A stretch of DNA of 64,000 nt, from positions 1 to 64,000 of the forward strand of contig NZ_JASISV010000004.1 in assembly GCF_030063305.1 (NCBI RefSeq). Direction: 5' to 3'. A model generated the notes under the pieces. The model saw only the letters and a list, made by a program, of their open reading frames with translations, made no database searches and was not told the origin of the DNA. Both the position numbers and the translations under genes were made by a program. This DNA comes from Salinibacterium sp. G-O1. Lineage in GTDB: Bacteria; Actinomycetota; Actinomycetes; Actinomycetales; Microbacteriaceae. Shown in pieces: positions 42,171-50,856 of this stretch (its first letter is position 1; each line of letters opens with the position of its first letter).

Positions 42171-44585
42171 TCACCCCGCGACGACGGTGACGACCTGCGG
42201 GTCGAACCCCTCGCTCGTCACAGTCACGGTGATCGTGCCGGAACCGGTGGGGCGGATGACCGCCAGCGCCCGCCCGTCGAAGGTGCGATGCGTGCTGGTC
42301 AGGTACGACTCCTCGGTCTGGGGGCGGGCACTGCCGAGGCCGAGCAGCATGCCGGGTCCGGCAACCTCGACGCTGACCGGTCGGTCGGAGTCGAGGCGCG
42401 CGATACCGGCGGAATCAGCGAGGGTGATCGTCACGAACGCGAGGTCGTCGTCGGTGGAGCGGATCTTGGTCCGATCCGCGACCGCGGAGAGCTCGAGCTC
42501 TGCGGCAGCGGATCGCACTAGCTCACGGCCGGTCTCGACTCCGCCCGACCGTGAGATCGCGACGAGTTCGCCGTGCTCGTGGGGGACGGTGAACTCGGTG
42601 CGGTAGCGATTGTTGCGGCCGGTGGCGGCCGTGCCGAGGGAGCGGCCGTTGAGCATCAACTCGACCTCGTCGGAGTCGCTGTAGACCTCGACGCGCAGCG
42701 GGGTGCCCTCGTCGACGGCCCATGACCATGAGGCCACGGAATCCGACCACGACCACGGCCCGGCACCCGGGCGCACATTCTCGGAGTGGGGGCGCTGCAC
42801 CGCGATGAAGGGTGCGGTGCGCAGACCAAAAACTATCTCACGGTAGTACGACGCCGGGCGTCGGAAGCCGGTGATGTCGATGTCGCCGCACCAGGCGAGC
42901 AGCCATGGGAACGGCCCAGTGGTTCCCAAGAATCCACCGCCCTCGGTGTAGTCCACCCGACCGATGCCCGCCTCGCCGAGGTAATCCCAGCCCGTCCAGG
43001 TGAAGTCGCCAACGATGTGGTCGTTCTCCATCACCATCGGCCAGGCGAGGTCGATCCGGGTGGGGAAGGTCTCGGTTCCGATGATGACGCGGTGGGGAAA
43101 ACGATCGGCGTCGGCAAGGTAGCGGCCGTCTCCGTAGTTGAGTCCTGCGGCGTCCGCGGCGCCCAGGCTCTCCTCGGTACGTTCGGTGACGAGGTCGGAT
43201 GCCACGAGCTCGGTCATCCTGTCACCCATGTTGGCCATGGCGCCGTTGACGTCCTGGGCCTGGTCGGAGCTGAGGGGCGGAAGCTCCCGCATCACGGACA
43301 CGAGCCCGTTGATGCTGTTGGTGGTGAATCGGGTCGGGTCGAGCTCGTGCAGTTTCTCGCTGAGGAGGCGGCTGAGGCGGGCTCCGTGCGGGCGACCCGT
43401 CTCCGGGATTTCGTTGCCGATCGAATAGAAGACGACACTCGGGTGATTGAAGTCCTGAGCGACCATCGACTCGAGGTCGCGCTGCCACCACTCGGGGAAC
43501 GCGGTCGAGTAGTCGAATTGGGTCTTCGATTCGGCCCACATGTCGAACGATTCATCCATCACCAGCATCCCCAGCCGGTCGCAGGCGTCGAGAAGCTCGG
43601 GGCTGATCGGGTTGTGCGCACTGCGGATCGCGTTGAAGCCGGCTTGCTTGAGGCCCTCGACGCGGCGCTCCTCGGCGCGGGCGATCGAGCGGGCCCCGAT
43701 CACGCCGTTGTCATGGTGGATGCATGCTCCGCGAAGTTTGACCGTCCTCCCGTTGATGCGCAGCCCGTGACGCACGTCGAGTTGCAGGCGCCGCACCCCG
43801 AACGTCGCGCGGTGCTCGTCGAGGGTGTCACCGTCCTGCACCGCGACCGCCGCGGTGTACAGCGACGGGGTGTCCGGGCTCCACAGCGCGGGCTCTTCGA
43901 CCAGCAAGCGCTCCCGCACGGCGCCGCTCTCGCCGGCGAGCAATGTCAGGGGGCTGCTGACCCGGGCGACGACGGAGCCGTCCGGCGCTTCGAGCGCGGA
44001 ACTGACGACGACCGTGCGGGTGTGCAATCCGTCGTTGGCGACGGTCGTTTCGACGACGACCATCGCCTCGGCGGCGTCGACGTCCGGCGTTGTGACGCGC
44101 ACGCCGTCGAGGGCGATGTGCACGCGCGGGCCAGATACGAGCGCGACGTTTCGGTGGATGCCCAGGCCCGAGTACCAGCGTGAGTCACGGTGTGCGCGTG
44201 ACTCGACCCGGATGATGTTCGGCGCATCGAAACGCAGGTACGGGTCGAGGTTCACCGCGAAGCGGGTGTAACCGTTGGCGTTCTGGCCGGCGAAGTGATC
44301 GTTCACGAAGACCATCGCGTCGCGGTAGACGCCGTCGAAGACGAGGCTGTGCACGCGGTCGGAGTCGTCGGGAGTCAGTTCGAGGGTACGGGTGTACTCC
44401 ACCGCGCCCCCTGCGTGGTAGCCGGAGTGGTTGCCGGCGGCGGCGTCGGCCGACCTGGGCAGCGCGAGCATGGCGTCATGCGGAAGAGTGACGTGCTCGA
44501 TCGCAGGCCCCTCGCCGTCCACGACGTCGAAGATCCCCCGCTTCGCGGTGACCGACCAACCATGAATGAACGGGGTGGATTTCAT
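42171..44585 (-). CDS. Glycoside hydrolase family 2 (beta-galactosidase type)
   Basis: An 804-residue GH2 enzyme without signal peptide, so cytoplasmic. Domains: sugar-binding jelly roll (about 1-160), Ig-like (165-270), catalytic TIM barrel (275-570), a DUF4982-type Ig domain (about 610-680) and a C-terminal Ig-like domain (about 700-800). Acid/base Glu392 in YSIGNEIPE; nucleophile Glu505 in IIGTETFPT. RSAHNPISPELLDACD and MDESFDMW are typical of beta-galactosidases of this architecture, but beta-glucuronidase or beta-mannosidase relatives exist. It follows a TetR gene by 32 nt on the same strand and is presumably controlled by it. Confidence 0.88.
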   Translation of the reverse strand: MKSTPFIHGWSVTAKRGIFDVVDGEGPAIEHVTLPHDAMLALPRSADAAAGNHSGYHAGGAVEYTRTLELTPDDSDRVHSLVFDGVYRDAMVFVNDHFAGQNANGYTRFAVNLDPYLRFDAPNIIRVESRAHRDSRWYSGLGIHRNVALVSGPRVHIALDGVRVTTPDVDAAEAMVVVETTVANDGLHTRTVVVSSALEAPDGSVVARVSSPLTLLAGESGAVRERLLVEEPALWSPDTPSLYTAAVAVQDGDTLDEHRATFGVRRLQLDVRHGLRINGRTVKLRGACIHHDNGVIGARSIARAEERRVEGLKQAGFNAIRSAHNPISPELLDACDRLGMLVMDESFDMWAESKTQFDYSTAFPEWWQRDLESMVAQDFNHPSVVFYSIGNEIPETGRPHGARLSRLLSEKLHELDPTRFTTNSINGLVSVMRELPPLSSDQAQDVNGAMANMGDRMTELVASDLVTERTEESLGAADAAGLNYGDGRYLADADRFPHRVIIGTETFPTRIDLAWPMVMENDHIVGDFTWTGWDYLGEAGIGRVDYTEGGGFLGTTGPFPWLLAWCGDIDITGFRRPASYYREIVFGLRTAPFIAVQRPHSENVRPGAGPWSWSDSVASWSWAVDEGTPLRVEVYSDSDEVELMLNGRSLGTAATGRNNRYRTEFTVPHEHGELVAISRSGGVETGRELVRSAAAELELSAVADRTKIRSTDDDLAFVTITLADSAGIARLDSDRPVSVEVAGPGMLLGLGSARPQTEESYLTSTHRTFDGRALAVIRPTGSGTITVTVTSEGFDPQVVTVVAG

Positions 44586-44617
44586 TGAGCGCCTTTGCCT
44601 CGACTAAAACCCAATGC

Positions 44618-45232
44618 TTATTGGATTTTCACGATCGTAATCGACTGCAAATGCGTCCGCAAGGTCTCGGTGACACTCACCGCCTCCGGGTCAATGAGCC
44701 AATGGATCTGGGCGCCATCCCACAGGGCGAAGGTCGACAGCGCTGCGTAGTCGGCCGTAATGCCGGGCGCGAGAAGCCCGGCATCCGCCATTCGCTGGAA
44801 CCCGGTGCGGAATGTGCGGCGGGTGTGCTCGGTGCGCGCTCGGAAATACTCGGCACTGGGGTGACCATCGGTCGTCGACTCGGCCGACATGATCGCGTAC
44901 AGCGCGATAACTCCGGGGATCTGGTTGTTCAGCTCGGCCAGAGCAATGAACTGCGCCGGAATAGTCGCCGGGTCGATGGTCGCGAGCTCGGGCATCCCCT
45001 GCACATCGTGGGCTTCCTTATCCTCAAGCACTGCTTCAAGCAGCGCCTCTTTGGTGGGGAAGTGGTGCAGGATCGTCGACGGATCGATGTCGATCAGAGC
45101 GCCGATGTCCTTCAGCGAACCGCCGCGATAACCGGACGCGGAGAAGACCTGCAGGGCTGCTGCGATGATCTCTCTTCGGCGGGCTTCGGTCTTGCGGTAC
45201 GGCCCGCGCTTGACAGGTTCCGACTCGGTCAC
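44618..45232 (-). CDS. TetR-family regulator of the GH2 gene
   Basis: A 204-residue TetR regulator: N-terminal helix-turn-helix IIAAALQVFSASGYRGGSLKDIG followed by HHFPTKEALLEAVL, then a helical ligand domain. The ORF can be extended further, but I place the start at GTG (VTESEPVKRG), which keeps the usual spacing to the DNA-binding domain and avoids overlap with the divergent gene at 45303. First gene of a two-gene operon with GH2, so autoregulated repression by a glycoside or its product is likely. Confidence 0.85.
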   Translation of the reverse strand: MTESEPVKRGPYRKTEARRREIIAAALQVFSASGYRGGSLKDIGALIDIDPSTILHHFPTKEALLEAVLEDKEAHDVQGMPELATIDPATIPAQFIALAELNNQIPGVIALYAIMSAESTTDGHPSAEYFRARTEHTRRTFRTGFQRMADAGLLAPGITADYAALSTFALWDGAQIHWLIDPEAVSVTETLRTHLQSITIVKIQ

Positions 45233-45302
45233 AGATCGACTGTAACGCGCCACATTCTCGCGGTGATACGCGGCCGCACCCAGCCCCTGCGAGAATATGT
45301 GC

Positions 45303-45743
45303 ATGCCACTAACGGGAGAGTACGAACCGAGCACGTCAGCCTGGGCCCGCAAGCAGGCCGAACTTTACGAAGCAACACACGGCGTCGAAGGCGGTGAGCT
45401 GCGGGGGATGCCCGTGATCATCCTCACGACGGTGGGGGCGAAATCCGGGAAGCTGCGAAAGACAGCGCTCATGCGGGTCGAGCACGATGGGCAGTACGCC
45501 GTAGTCGCCTCGCTCGGCGGAGCGCCGAAGCATCCGGTGTGGTATTTCAACATCAAGGCTCAGCCGCACGTCGAGTTGCAGGACGGATCGGTCAAGCGTG
45601 ACTATCTTGCGCGCGAGCTCGCCGGTGACGAGAAGGCTGCCTGGTGGGAGCGTGCCGTGGCGGCGTACCCCGACTATGCCGACTATCAGGAGAAGACCGA
45701 CCGCGAGATCCCCGTTTTCGTGCTGGAGCCGTTCACCGCGTAG
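45303..45743 (+). CDS. Deazaflavin (F420)-dependent nitroreductase-family protein (DDN-like)
   Basis: A 146-residue split-barrel protein of the F420H2-dependent oxidoreductase family. It opens with [20 protein letters not shown] and contains the F420-contact pattern [22 protein letters not shown] and [18 protein letters not shown], both diagnostic of Ddn-like proteins. Members reduce quinones or nitro compounds with F420H2, so the strain probably makes F420. An ATG two codons earlier is possible. It is divergent from the TetR-GH2 unit and has no obvious operon partner. Confidence 0.88.
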   Translation: MPLTGEYEPSTSAWARKQAELYEATHGVEGGELRGMPVIILTTVGAKSGKLRKTALMRVEHDGQYAVVASLGGAPKHPVWYFNIKAQPHVELQDGSVKRDYLARELAGDEKAAWWERAVAAYPDYADYQEKTDREIPVFVLEPFTA

Positions 45744-45816
45744 GGAGCCGCCAGGCGGCAACCGCCGGACGCGCGGCTGAAACACCGCGGCAACACTGTG
45801 GGCCTAGAGTCGGTAC

Positions 45817-47589
45817 ATGGCAGATCTGTTCGATGGCTATGGTGCCACCACCGCGACCAAGTCCGGATCCACGAAATCGGGCACGCCCGCCTGGGACGAG
45901 ATGTTCTCCACTCCCGGCGTTGCGCGGGAGTCGTATCGCGATCTGCACACTGCTCTCGCCGAGATGACTCAGGATGAGCTCCGCGGTCGAACTGAAGCAC
46001 TCGGTGCCAGCTACCTCGCGCAGGGCGTCACCTTCGACTTCGCCGGTGAGGAGCGACCGTTTCCGCTCGACGCGGTTCCTCGTGTCATCGACCAGGCCGA
46101 GTGGCTCACCGTCGAGGCGGGAATCAAGCAGCGCGTGCGCGCGCTCGAGGCATTCCTGGCCGACATCTACGGCGAGCAGAATGCCGTAAAGGATGGAGTG
46201 ATCCCCGCCCGCCTGATCACCTCCTCGAGCCACTTCCACCGCCAGGCGGCCGGCATCGACCCCGCCAACGGCGTGCGCATCCAGGTCAGCGGAATCGACC
46301 TGATCCGGGATGAGCAGGGCACGTGGCGCGTGCTCGAAGACAACGTGCGGGTACCGTCCGGCGTCAGCTACGTGATCTCCAACCGTCGGGTGATGGCGCA
46401 AACCCTGCCCGAACTCTTCGTCAGCATGCGGGTGCGACCGGTGGGTGACTACCCCCACAAGCTGCTTGGCGCGCTGAGGGCATCAGCTCCGGCCGGCGTC
46501 GAAGACCCGACGATCGTCGTGCTCACCCCCGGCGTCTACAACTCGGCGTACTTCGAGCACACCCTGCTTGCGCGCCTCATGGGCGTCGAGCTCGTTGAGG
46601 GCCGCGACCTCTTCTGTTCGGGCGGCAGGGTCTGGATGCGCACCACGGCCGGTCCCACCCGCGTCGACGTGATCTACCGTCGGGTCGACGACGAGTTCCT
46701 CGATCCGCTGCAGTTCAGGGCGGACTCGATGCTCGGCAGCCCCGGCCTGATGCTCGCCGCTCGCCTCGGAAACGTGACGATCGCCAACGCGGTCGGCAAC
46801 GGGGTCGCCGACGACAAGCTCGTCTACACCTACCTCCCCGAGCTCACGAAGTACTACCTCGGCGAGGAGGCTCTGCTTCAGAACGTGCAAACGTGGCGCC
46901 TCGAGGAGCCAGGGCAGTTGGAGGAGGTGCTCGATCGACTCGACGAACTCGTGGTCAAGCCGGTCGACGGCTCCGGTGGCAAGGGCCTTGTGATCGGCCC
47001 CGCGGCATCCAAGGACGAACTCGCCACCCTGAAGGCGTCGCTGCTGAAAGATCCCAGGGGGTGGATCGCGCAGCCCGTGGTTCAGCTCTCCACCATCCCC
47101 ACGCTCGTCGACGATGGGATGCGGCCACGGCATGCAGACCTCAGGCCGTTCGCCGTCAACGACGGCAAAGACGTCTGGGTTCTGCCCGGTGGCCTTACCA
47201 GGGTCGCGCTTCCCGAGGGCGAACTCGTTGTCAACAGCTCGCAGGGTGGTGGGTCGAAAGACACCTGGGTGGTGGGGCAAGATCCGCTGCTGGTCTCCCG
47301 CCACAGCATCCAGGGTCTCGTCGCAGGCCAGGCCGCGGCGACCGAAGCCATCACGATCATCACGCCCGAGATGCTGAAGGCAGCCCAACGGGATCACGCG
47401 CCGCATGAGCGACCGCTGGGCCAGGGGCAGCAGGAGCAGCAACAACAGAGCGGCCCCGTCGCTGCCGCGCCGATCGAGGTCGAGCGCGCCCCCTCGGCGC
47501 GAGCGCTGTCGTCCGCACGGGAGCCCTCGCGCCGAACGGGCGCGGTCGGCGATCCCACCGAACCTGTCACCGGAGGCACCGAATGCTGA
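45817..47589 (+). CDS. Circularly permuted ATP-grasp protein
   Basis: A 590-residue circularly permuted type 2 ATP-grasp (DUF404/DUF407) protein. Conserved blocks: WRVLEDNVRVPSGVSYV, VVLTPGVYNSAYFEHTLLA, GRVWMRTTAGPTRVDVIYRR, and the ATP-site LVVKPVDGSGGKGLV. About 100 C-terminal residues after QRDHAP are Gln-, Pro- and Ala-rich and disordered, longer than in most homologs. Comparative genomics (Iyer, Aravind and co-workers on amidoligases) links this family with alpha-E and transglutaminase genes and predicts peptide ligation. It overlaps the alpha-E gene by 7 nt. No substrate is known to me. Confidence 0.9.
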   Translation: MADLFDGYGATTATKSGSTKSGTPAWDEMFSTPGVARESYRDLHTALAEMTQDELRGRTEALGASYLAQGVTFDFAGEERPFPLDAVPRVIDQAEWLTVEAGIKQRVRALEAFLADIYGEQNAVKDGVIPARLITSSSHFHRQAAGIDPANGVRIQVSGIDLIRDEQGTWRVLEDNVRVPSGVSYVISNRRVMAQTLPELFVSMRVRPVGDYPHKLLGALRASAPAGVEDPTIVVLTPGVYNSAYFEHTLLARLMGVELVEGRDLFCSGGRVWMRTTAGPTRVDVIYRRVDDEFLDPLQFRADSMLGSPGLMLAARLGNVTIANAVGNGVADDKLVYTYLPELTKYYLGEEALLQNVQTWRLEEPGQLEEVLDRLDELVVKPVDGSGGKGLVIGPAASKDELATLKASLLKDPRGWIAQPVVQLSTIPTLVDDGMRPRHADLRPFAVNDGKDVWVLPGGLTRVALPEGELVVNSSQGGGSKDTWVVGQDPLLVSRHSIQGLVAGQAAATEAITIITPEMLKAAQRDHAPHERPLGQGQQEQQQQSGPVAAAPIEVERAPSARALSSAREPSRRTGAVGDPTEPVTGGTEC

Positions 47590-48512
47590 GCCGCATCGCT
47601 GAGTCGCTGTTCTGGATCGGGCGCTACATCGAGCGCTCCGACGGCACCGCGCGCATCCTCGATGTGCACCTGCAGTTGCTGCTCGAAGATCCCTGGATTG
47701 AAGAAGACCTCGCCTGCCGCTCACTCCTGAGCGTCATGGGCAGCGAGGTTCCCGAAGACCGCGTGCTGAACAGGCAGAGCGTGCTCGAGATTCTGGCCGT
47801 CGATCGTTCGGAGCCGGCATCCATCGCCTACTCGCTCGGGGCGGCGAGAGAGAACGCCCGCCGCGCTCGCGAGATCGTCTCGACCGAGCTGTGGGAGTGC
47901 CTCAACACCACCAGGGCCCGGATGCCGCGGCGCGTGTCCAGCGACAAGGTGCACGAGTTCTTCGGCTGGGTGCGGGAACGTTCGGCGCTCGCCGTCGGCA
48001 TCATCGAGTCGGGCACGAGCCGGGATGAGGCGTGGCAGTTCTTCACGCTCGGACGCTCCATCGAGCGTGCCGACATGACGGCCAGACTGCTCGCGACCAG
48101 GTCTCTGACCGAGGCCAGCGGGCCGTCGTGGACGACGATCCTGCGCTCTTGTGGCGCGTACGAGGCATACCTGCGCACCTACCGCGGCGTGCCGAGCGCC
48201 CGGAACGCCGCCGAGTTCCTGCTGCTCGATCGACTGTTCCCGCGCAGCATCCTCTATTCCGTCACCCGCGCTCAGGAGTGCATGCGCGAGCTCGAACCGC
48301 GCAGCGACCGGGTCGGCGTTTCAGACCCGTCACAGCGACTGCTCGGCCAGATCCGAAGCGAGCTAGAGTACCGGCCGATCGCCGAAATTCTGGAAGACCT
48401 GACCCTGCATATGGATAACGTGCAGGAGGCGACGAGTGCGGCATCCGAGGCGATCCGCCAGCGTTACTTCCCGACGAATGCCGCGCCCAGCTGGGTGGGA
48501 GAGACCTCATGA
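47583..48512 (+). CDS. Alpha-E domain protein (DUF403)
   Basis: A 309-residue all-helical alpha-E protein, opening MLSRIAESLFWIGRYIERSDGTARILDVHLQ, the standard N-terminus of the family, and containing FFTLGRSIERADMTARLLATR and ARNAAEFLLLDRLFPRSIL. It has no known catalytic motif and probably assists the ATP-grasp partner or binds its product. Overlaps tie it to the ATP-grasp gene upstream and to the transglutaminase gene downstream (4 nt). Confidence 0.92.
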   Translation: MLSRIAESLFWIGRYIERSDGTARILDVHLQLLLEDPWIEEDLACRSLLSVMGSEVPEDRVLNRQSVLEILAVDRSEPASIAYSLGAARENARRAREIVSTELWECLNTTRARMPRRVSSDKVHEFFGWVRERSALAVGIIESGTSRDEAWQFFTLGRSIERADMTARLLATRSLTEASGPSWTTILRSCGAYEAYLRTYRGVPSARNAAEFLLLDRLFPRSILYSVTRAQECMRELEPRSDRVGVSDPSQRLLGQIRSELEYRPIAEILEDLTLHMDNVQEATSAASEAIRQRYFPTNAAPSWVGETS

Positions 48513-49357
48513 ACCGCCTGCGCATCAAACACATCACGGGCTTCCACTACGGCGGCGACGTGACGGCGTCCTACAACGAGGCCAGGATGCTGCCCGTCAG
48601 CTCGGACGGCCAGCTCGTGCTGTACTCGAACCTCGAGATCCTGCCGATGTCGAGCAGCCACGGCTATGTCGACTACTGGGGTTCGCGGGTGTCGTCGTTT
48701 GAGATTCTCACCCCGCACAAGGAGCTGTCGCTCACGGCCACCAGCCTGGTCGAGGTGCGGCCGCGGCCTCACCAGCAGGACGGGTTCGGGTGGGATGACC
48801 TCGCCACCGCTGCCGATCGGCTCACCGAGACCGTGGAGCAGTTGAAGCAGACCAGGCGCACCGAACCTCCGGCCGAGGTCGTCGAGATGGCTCGTGAGAT
48901 CGCCGGCCGTCACACAGACTCCTGCGCCGCTGCGCTCGAGATCAGCACCGCCATCGGCGACGCTGTCGACTACATGCAGGGCGTGACCGCTGTCACGTCC
49001 ACCGCGGCGGAGGCGTGGGCGGTGCGCAAGGGCGTCTGCCAGGACATCGCTCACCTCGCGCTGGGGGCGATGCGCTCGGTCGGCATCCCGGCTCGCTACG
49101 TCTCCGGCTACCTGCATCCGAAGCCGGATGCTGCCATCGGTGAGACCATTGCTGGCGAATCGCACGCCTGGGTGGAGTGGTTCTGCGGCGGACAGTGGCG
49201 CGGATTCGACCCCACCAACCTCATCGACATCGGCGACCGTCACGTGCTGGTCGGACGTGGCCGGGACTACAACGACGTGCCTCCGCTGCGCGGGGTGTAC
49301 GCGGGCCCGTTCGGCTCGACGCTGTTCGTGAAGGTGGAGATCACGCGCGAGGCCTAG
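48509..49357 (+). CDS. Transglutaminase-like cysteine protease
   Basis: A 282-residue transglutaminase-fold protein with an N-terminal beta-rich domain (Bact_transglu_N, residues about 1-80) and the papain-like core. Triad: Cys in RKGVCQDIAHLALGAMRS, His in SHAWVEWFCG, Asp in GFDPTN. In the trio it is predicted to cleave or rearrange peptide bonds made by the ATP-grasp enzyme. No signal peptide, so cytoplasmic. Closes the three-gene operon. Confidence 0.92.
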   Translation: MNRLRIKHITGFHYGGDVTASYNEARMLPVSSDGQLVLYSNLEILPMSSSHGYVDYWGSRVSSFEILTPHKELSLTATSLVEVRPRPHQQDGFGWDDLATAADRLTETVEQLKQTRRTEPPAEVVEMAREIAGRHTDSCAAALEISTAIGDAVDYMQGVTAVTSTAAEAWAVRKGVCQDIAHLALGAMRSVGIPARYVSGYLHPKPDAAIGETIAGESHAWVEWFCGGQWRGFDPTNLIDIGDRHVLVGRGRDYNDVPPLRGVYAGPFGSTLFVKVEITREA

Positions 49358-49369
49358 CCCGGGCCCGGC

Positions 49370-49397
49370 CCGCACTCTGCGCGCCGCACTCTGCGCG
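49370..49397. repeat. 14-bp direct repeat
   Basis: CGCACTCTGCGCGC occurs twice in tandem (49370-49383 and 49384-49397) directly after the transglutaminase gene, then decays into a third partial unit. No coding function is visible. Confidence 0.75.
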
Positions 49398-49409
49398 CCC
49401 CTGCGCGCC

Positions 49410-49465
49410 GAGACCTCCACTTCTGCTGCCTGATCCGCGCGCGACACAGCAAAAGTGGAGGTCTC
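49410..49465. repeat. Intergenic long-stem inverted repeat (family member C)
   Basis: Arms 49410-49428 and 49447-49465 are 19 bp with one mismatch, loop 18 bp; the right arm contains GTGGAGGTCTC. It lies between the convergent transglutaminase and MFS genes. The arm motif GGAGGTCTC resembles GGAGATTTC of member B, but the arm orientation relative to the loop is inverted compared with A and B. Confidence 0.75.
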
Positions 49466-49475
49466 GATGGAAAAG

Positions 49476-49549
49476 GGGCCGCGCGAAGGTGGGGCTAGTC
49501 GGGCCGCGCGAGGGCTAGAGAGCTGGGCCGCGCGAGGGTAGAGGGCGCG
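49476..49549. repeat. Three imperfect 24-25 bp tandem repeats
   Basis: GGGCCGCGCGARGG begins at 49476, 49501 and 49525, giving three units that diverge toward their ends. They fill the gap between the inverted repeat and the MFS gene end. The gap 49358-49555 thus contains only repeats and no gene. Confidence 0.75.
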
Positions 49550-49555
49550 CGGGGC

Positions 49556-50851
49556 CTAGCTCGTGCGGCGGGCCGTCGCGGCGACGATCGCGATCTCCTG
49601 GGTGGCCAGTTCGCGCGTCTCGACGGGATCGGTGGCGACGCTCTCCTCGGCCATACGGTGACGATGCGACCGCAGCATCCACACTCCGGCGATTGCCGCT
49701 GCGAGGATGCCGGAGGCGGCCCCGATGCCGAGCGACCACCGGGGGCCGAACTCGTTCGCCACCCAGCCGACGATCGGCGCGCCGATGGGCGTTCCCCCGA
49801 CGAAGATCGCCATGTAGAGAGCCATCACCCGGCCGCGCATCATGGGTGCGGTTGTGGTTTGCACGTAGGCGTTGGCCGTATTCATCATGGTGAGGGATGA
49901 CGCGCCGACGAAGATCAGCACGACCGCGAAGAGACCGTAGCTGGGGGCGACGGCGGCGAGGATGCACAGCATGCCGAACGCGGCGGCGGCGATGATCACG
50001 ACACCCAGGCGTGCGCGTTCGCGGCGGGCGGCCAGCAGCGACCCCACGACGGCGCCCACCGCCATGATCGACGACAGGAACCCGAACTCGGTCGCGCCCA
50101 GGCTGAACTCGACAGTGGACATGGTGGAGATGAAGATGGGGAAGTTGAAGCCGAAGGTGCCGACGAGAGACACCATCACGAGCACCACGAGAATGTCTTT
50201 GCGGCCGATGACGTAGCTAAGGCCATCCCGAATCTGGCCTTTTGCCTTCGACAGTTTCGGGGTGGCGACGAGCTGGTGGCGGCGGATGAACACGAGCGAC
50301 AGCAGCACGCCCGCGAATGACACCCCGTTGATGATGAACAGCGGGCCGGAGCCGATCCACGCGATGAGCACCCCGGCGAGGGCGGGGCCGATCAGGCGCG
50401 CACTCTGGAACGAGGTGGAGTTGAGCGCGACGGCGTTGGAGAGGTCGGCGTCGGTGACCAGCTCTGAGACGAAGGCCTGACGGACGGGAGCGTCGATGGC
50501 CGTGGTCACCCCGAGCAGCAGTGCGAAGGCGTAGAGGTGCCAGAGTTGCGCGTGACCGGCGATCACGAGCACGCCCATGCCGAGTGCGAGCCCACACTGG
50601 GCGGCCTGCGTCCACATGAGCACTCGGCGCCGGTCGAACCTGTCGGCGATCAGGCCCGAGATGGGCATGAGGAGGAGGACGGGCCCGAACTGCAGTGCCA
50701 TCGTGATGCCGAGGGCCGCAGCGTCGTGGTCGGTCAGCTCGGTCAGCACGATCCAGTCCTGGGCGGTGCGCTGCATCCATGATCCGGTGTTCGACACCAG
50801 GGCGCCGGCGAACCACAGGCGGTAGTTGAAGATCCTCAGAGATCGGAACAT
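49556..50851 (-). CDS. MFS efflux transporter (MFS_3 / enterobactin-exporter type)
   Basis: A 431-residue major facilitator with 12 predicted helices. Its N-terminus LRIFNYRLWFAGALVSNTGSWMQRTAQDWIVLTEL is characteristic of the MFS_3 group, and GLIADRFDRRRVLM is the helix 2-3 loop. Proton-driven drug or metabolite export is likely; the substrate is unknown. The start is ATG at MFRSLRIF; a TTG three codons earlier overlapping the marR stop is an alternative. Second gene of a marR-MFS operon. Confidence 0.88.
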   Translation of the reverse strand: MFRSLRIFNYRLWFAGALVSNTGSWMQRTAQDWIVLTELTDHDAAALGITMALQFGPVLLLMPISGLIADRFDRRRVLMWTQAAQCGLALGMGVLVIAGHAQLWHLYAFALLLGVTTAIDAPVRQAFVSELVTDADLSNAVALNSTSFQSARLIGPALAGVLIAWIGSGPLFIINGVSFAGVLLSLVFIRRHQLVATPKLSKAKGQIRDGLSYVIGRKDILVVLVMVSLVGTFGFNFPIFISTMSTVEFSLGATEFGFLSSIMAVGAVVGSLLAARRERARLGVVIIAAAAFGMLCILAAVAPSYGLFAVVLIFVGASSLTMMNTANAYVQTTTAPMMRGRVMALYMAIFVGGTPIGAPIVGWVANEFGPRWSLGIGAASGILAAAIAGVWMLRSHRHRMAEESVATDPVETRELATQEIAIVAATARRTS

Positions 50852-50856
50852 GGCGC

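Noticed and set aside
42786-44183. 465-codon plus-strand frame opposite the GH2 gene
   Set aside because: Low-complexity translation with no family features; the GH2 frame has both catalytic glutamates.
49358-49555. CRISPR array
   Set aside because: The repeats are contiguous or nearly so, without unique spacers of constant length, and no cas gene is present.
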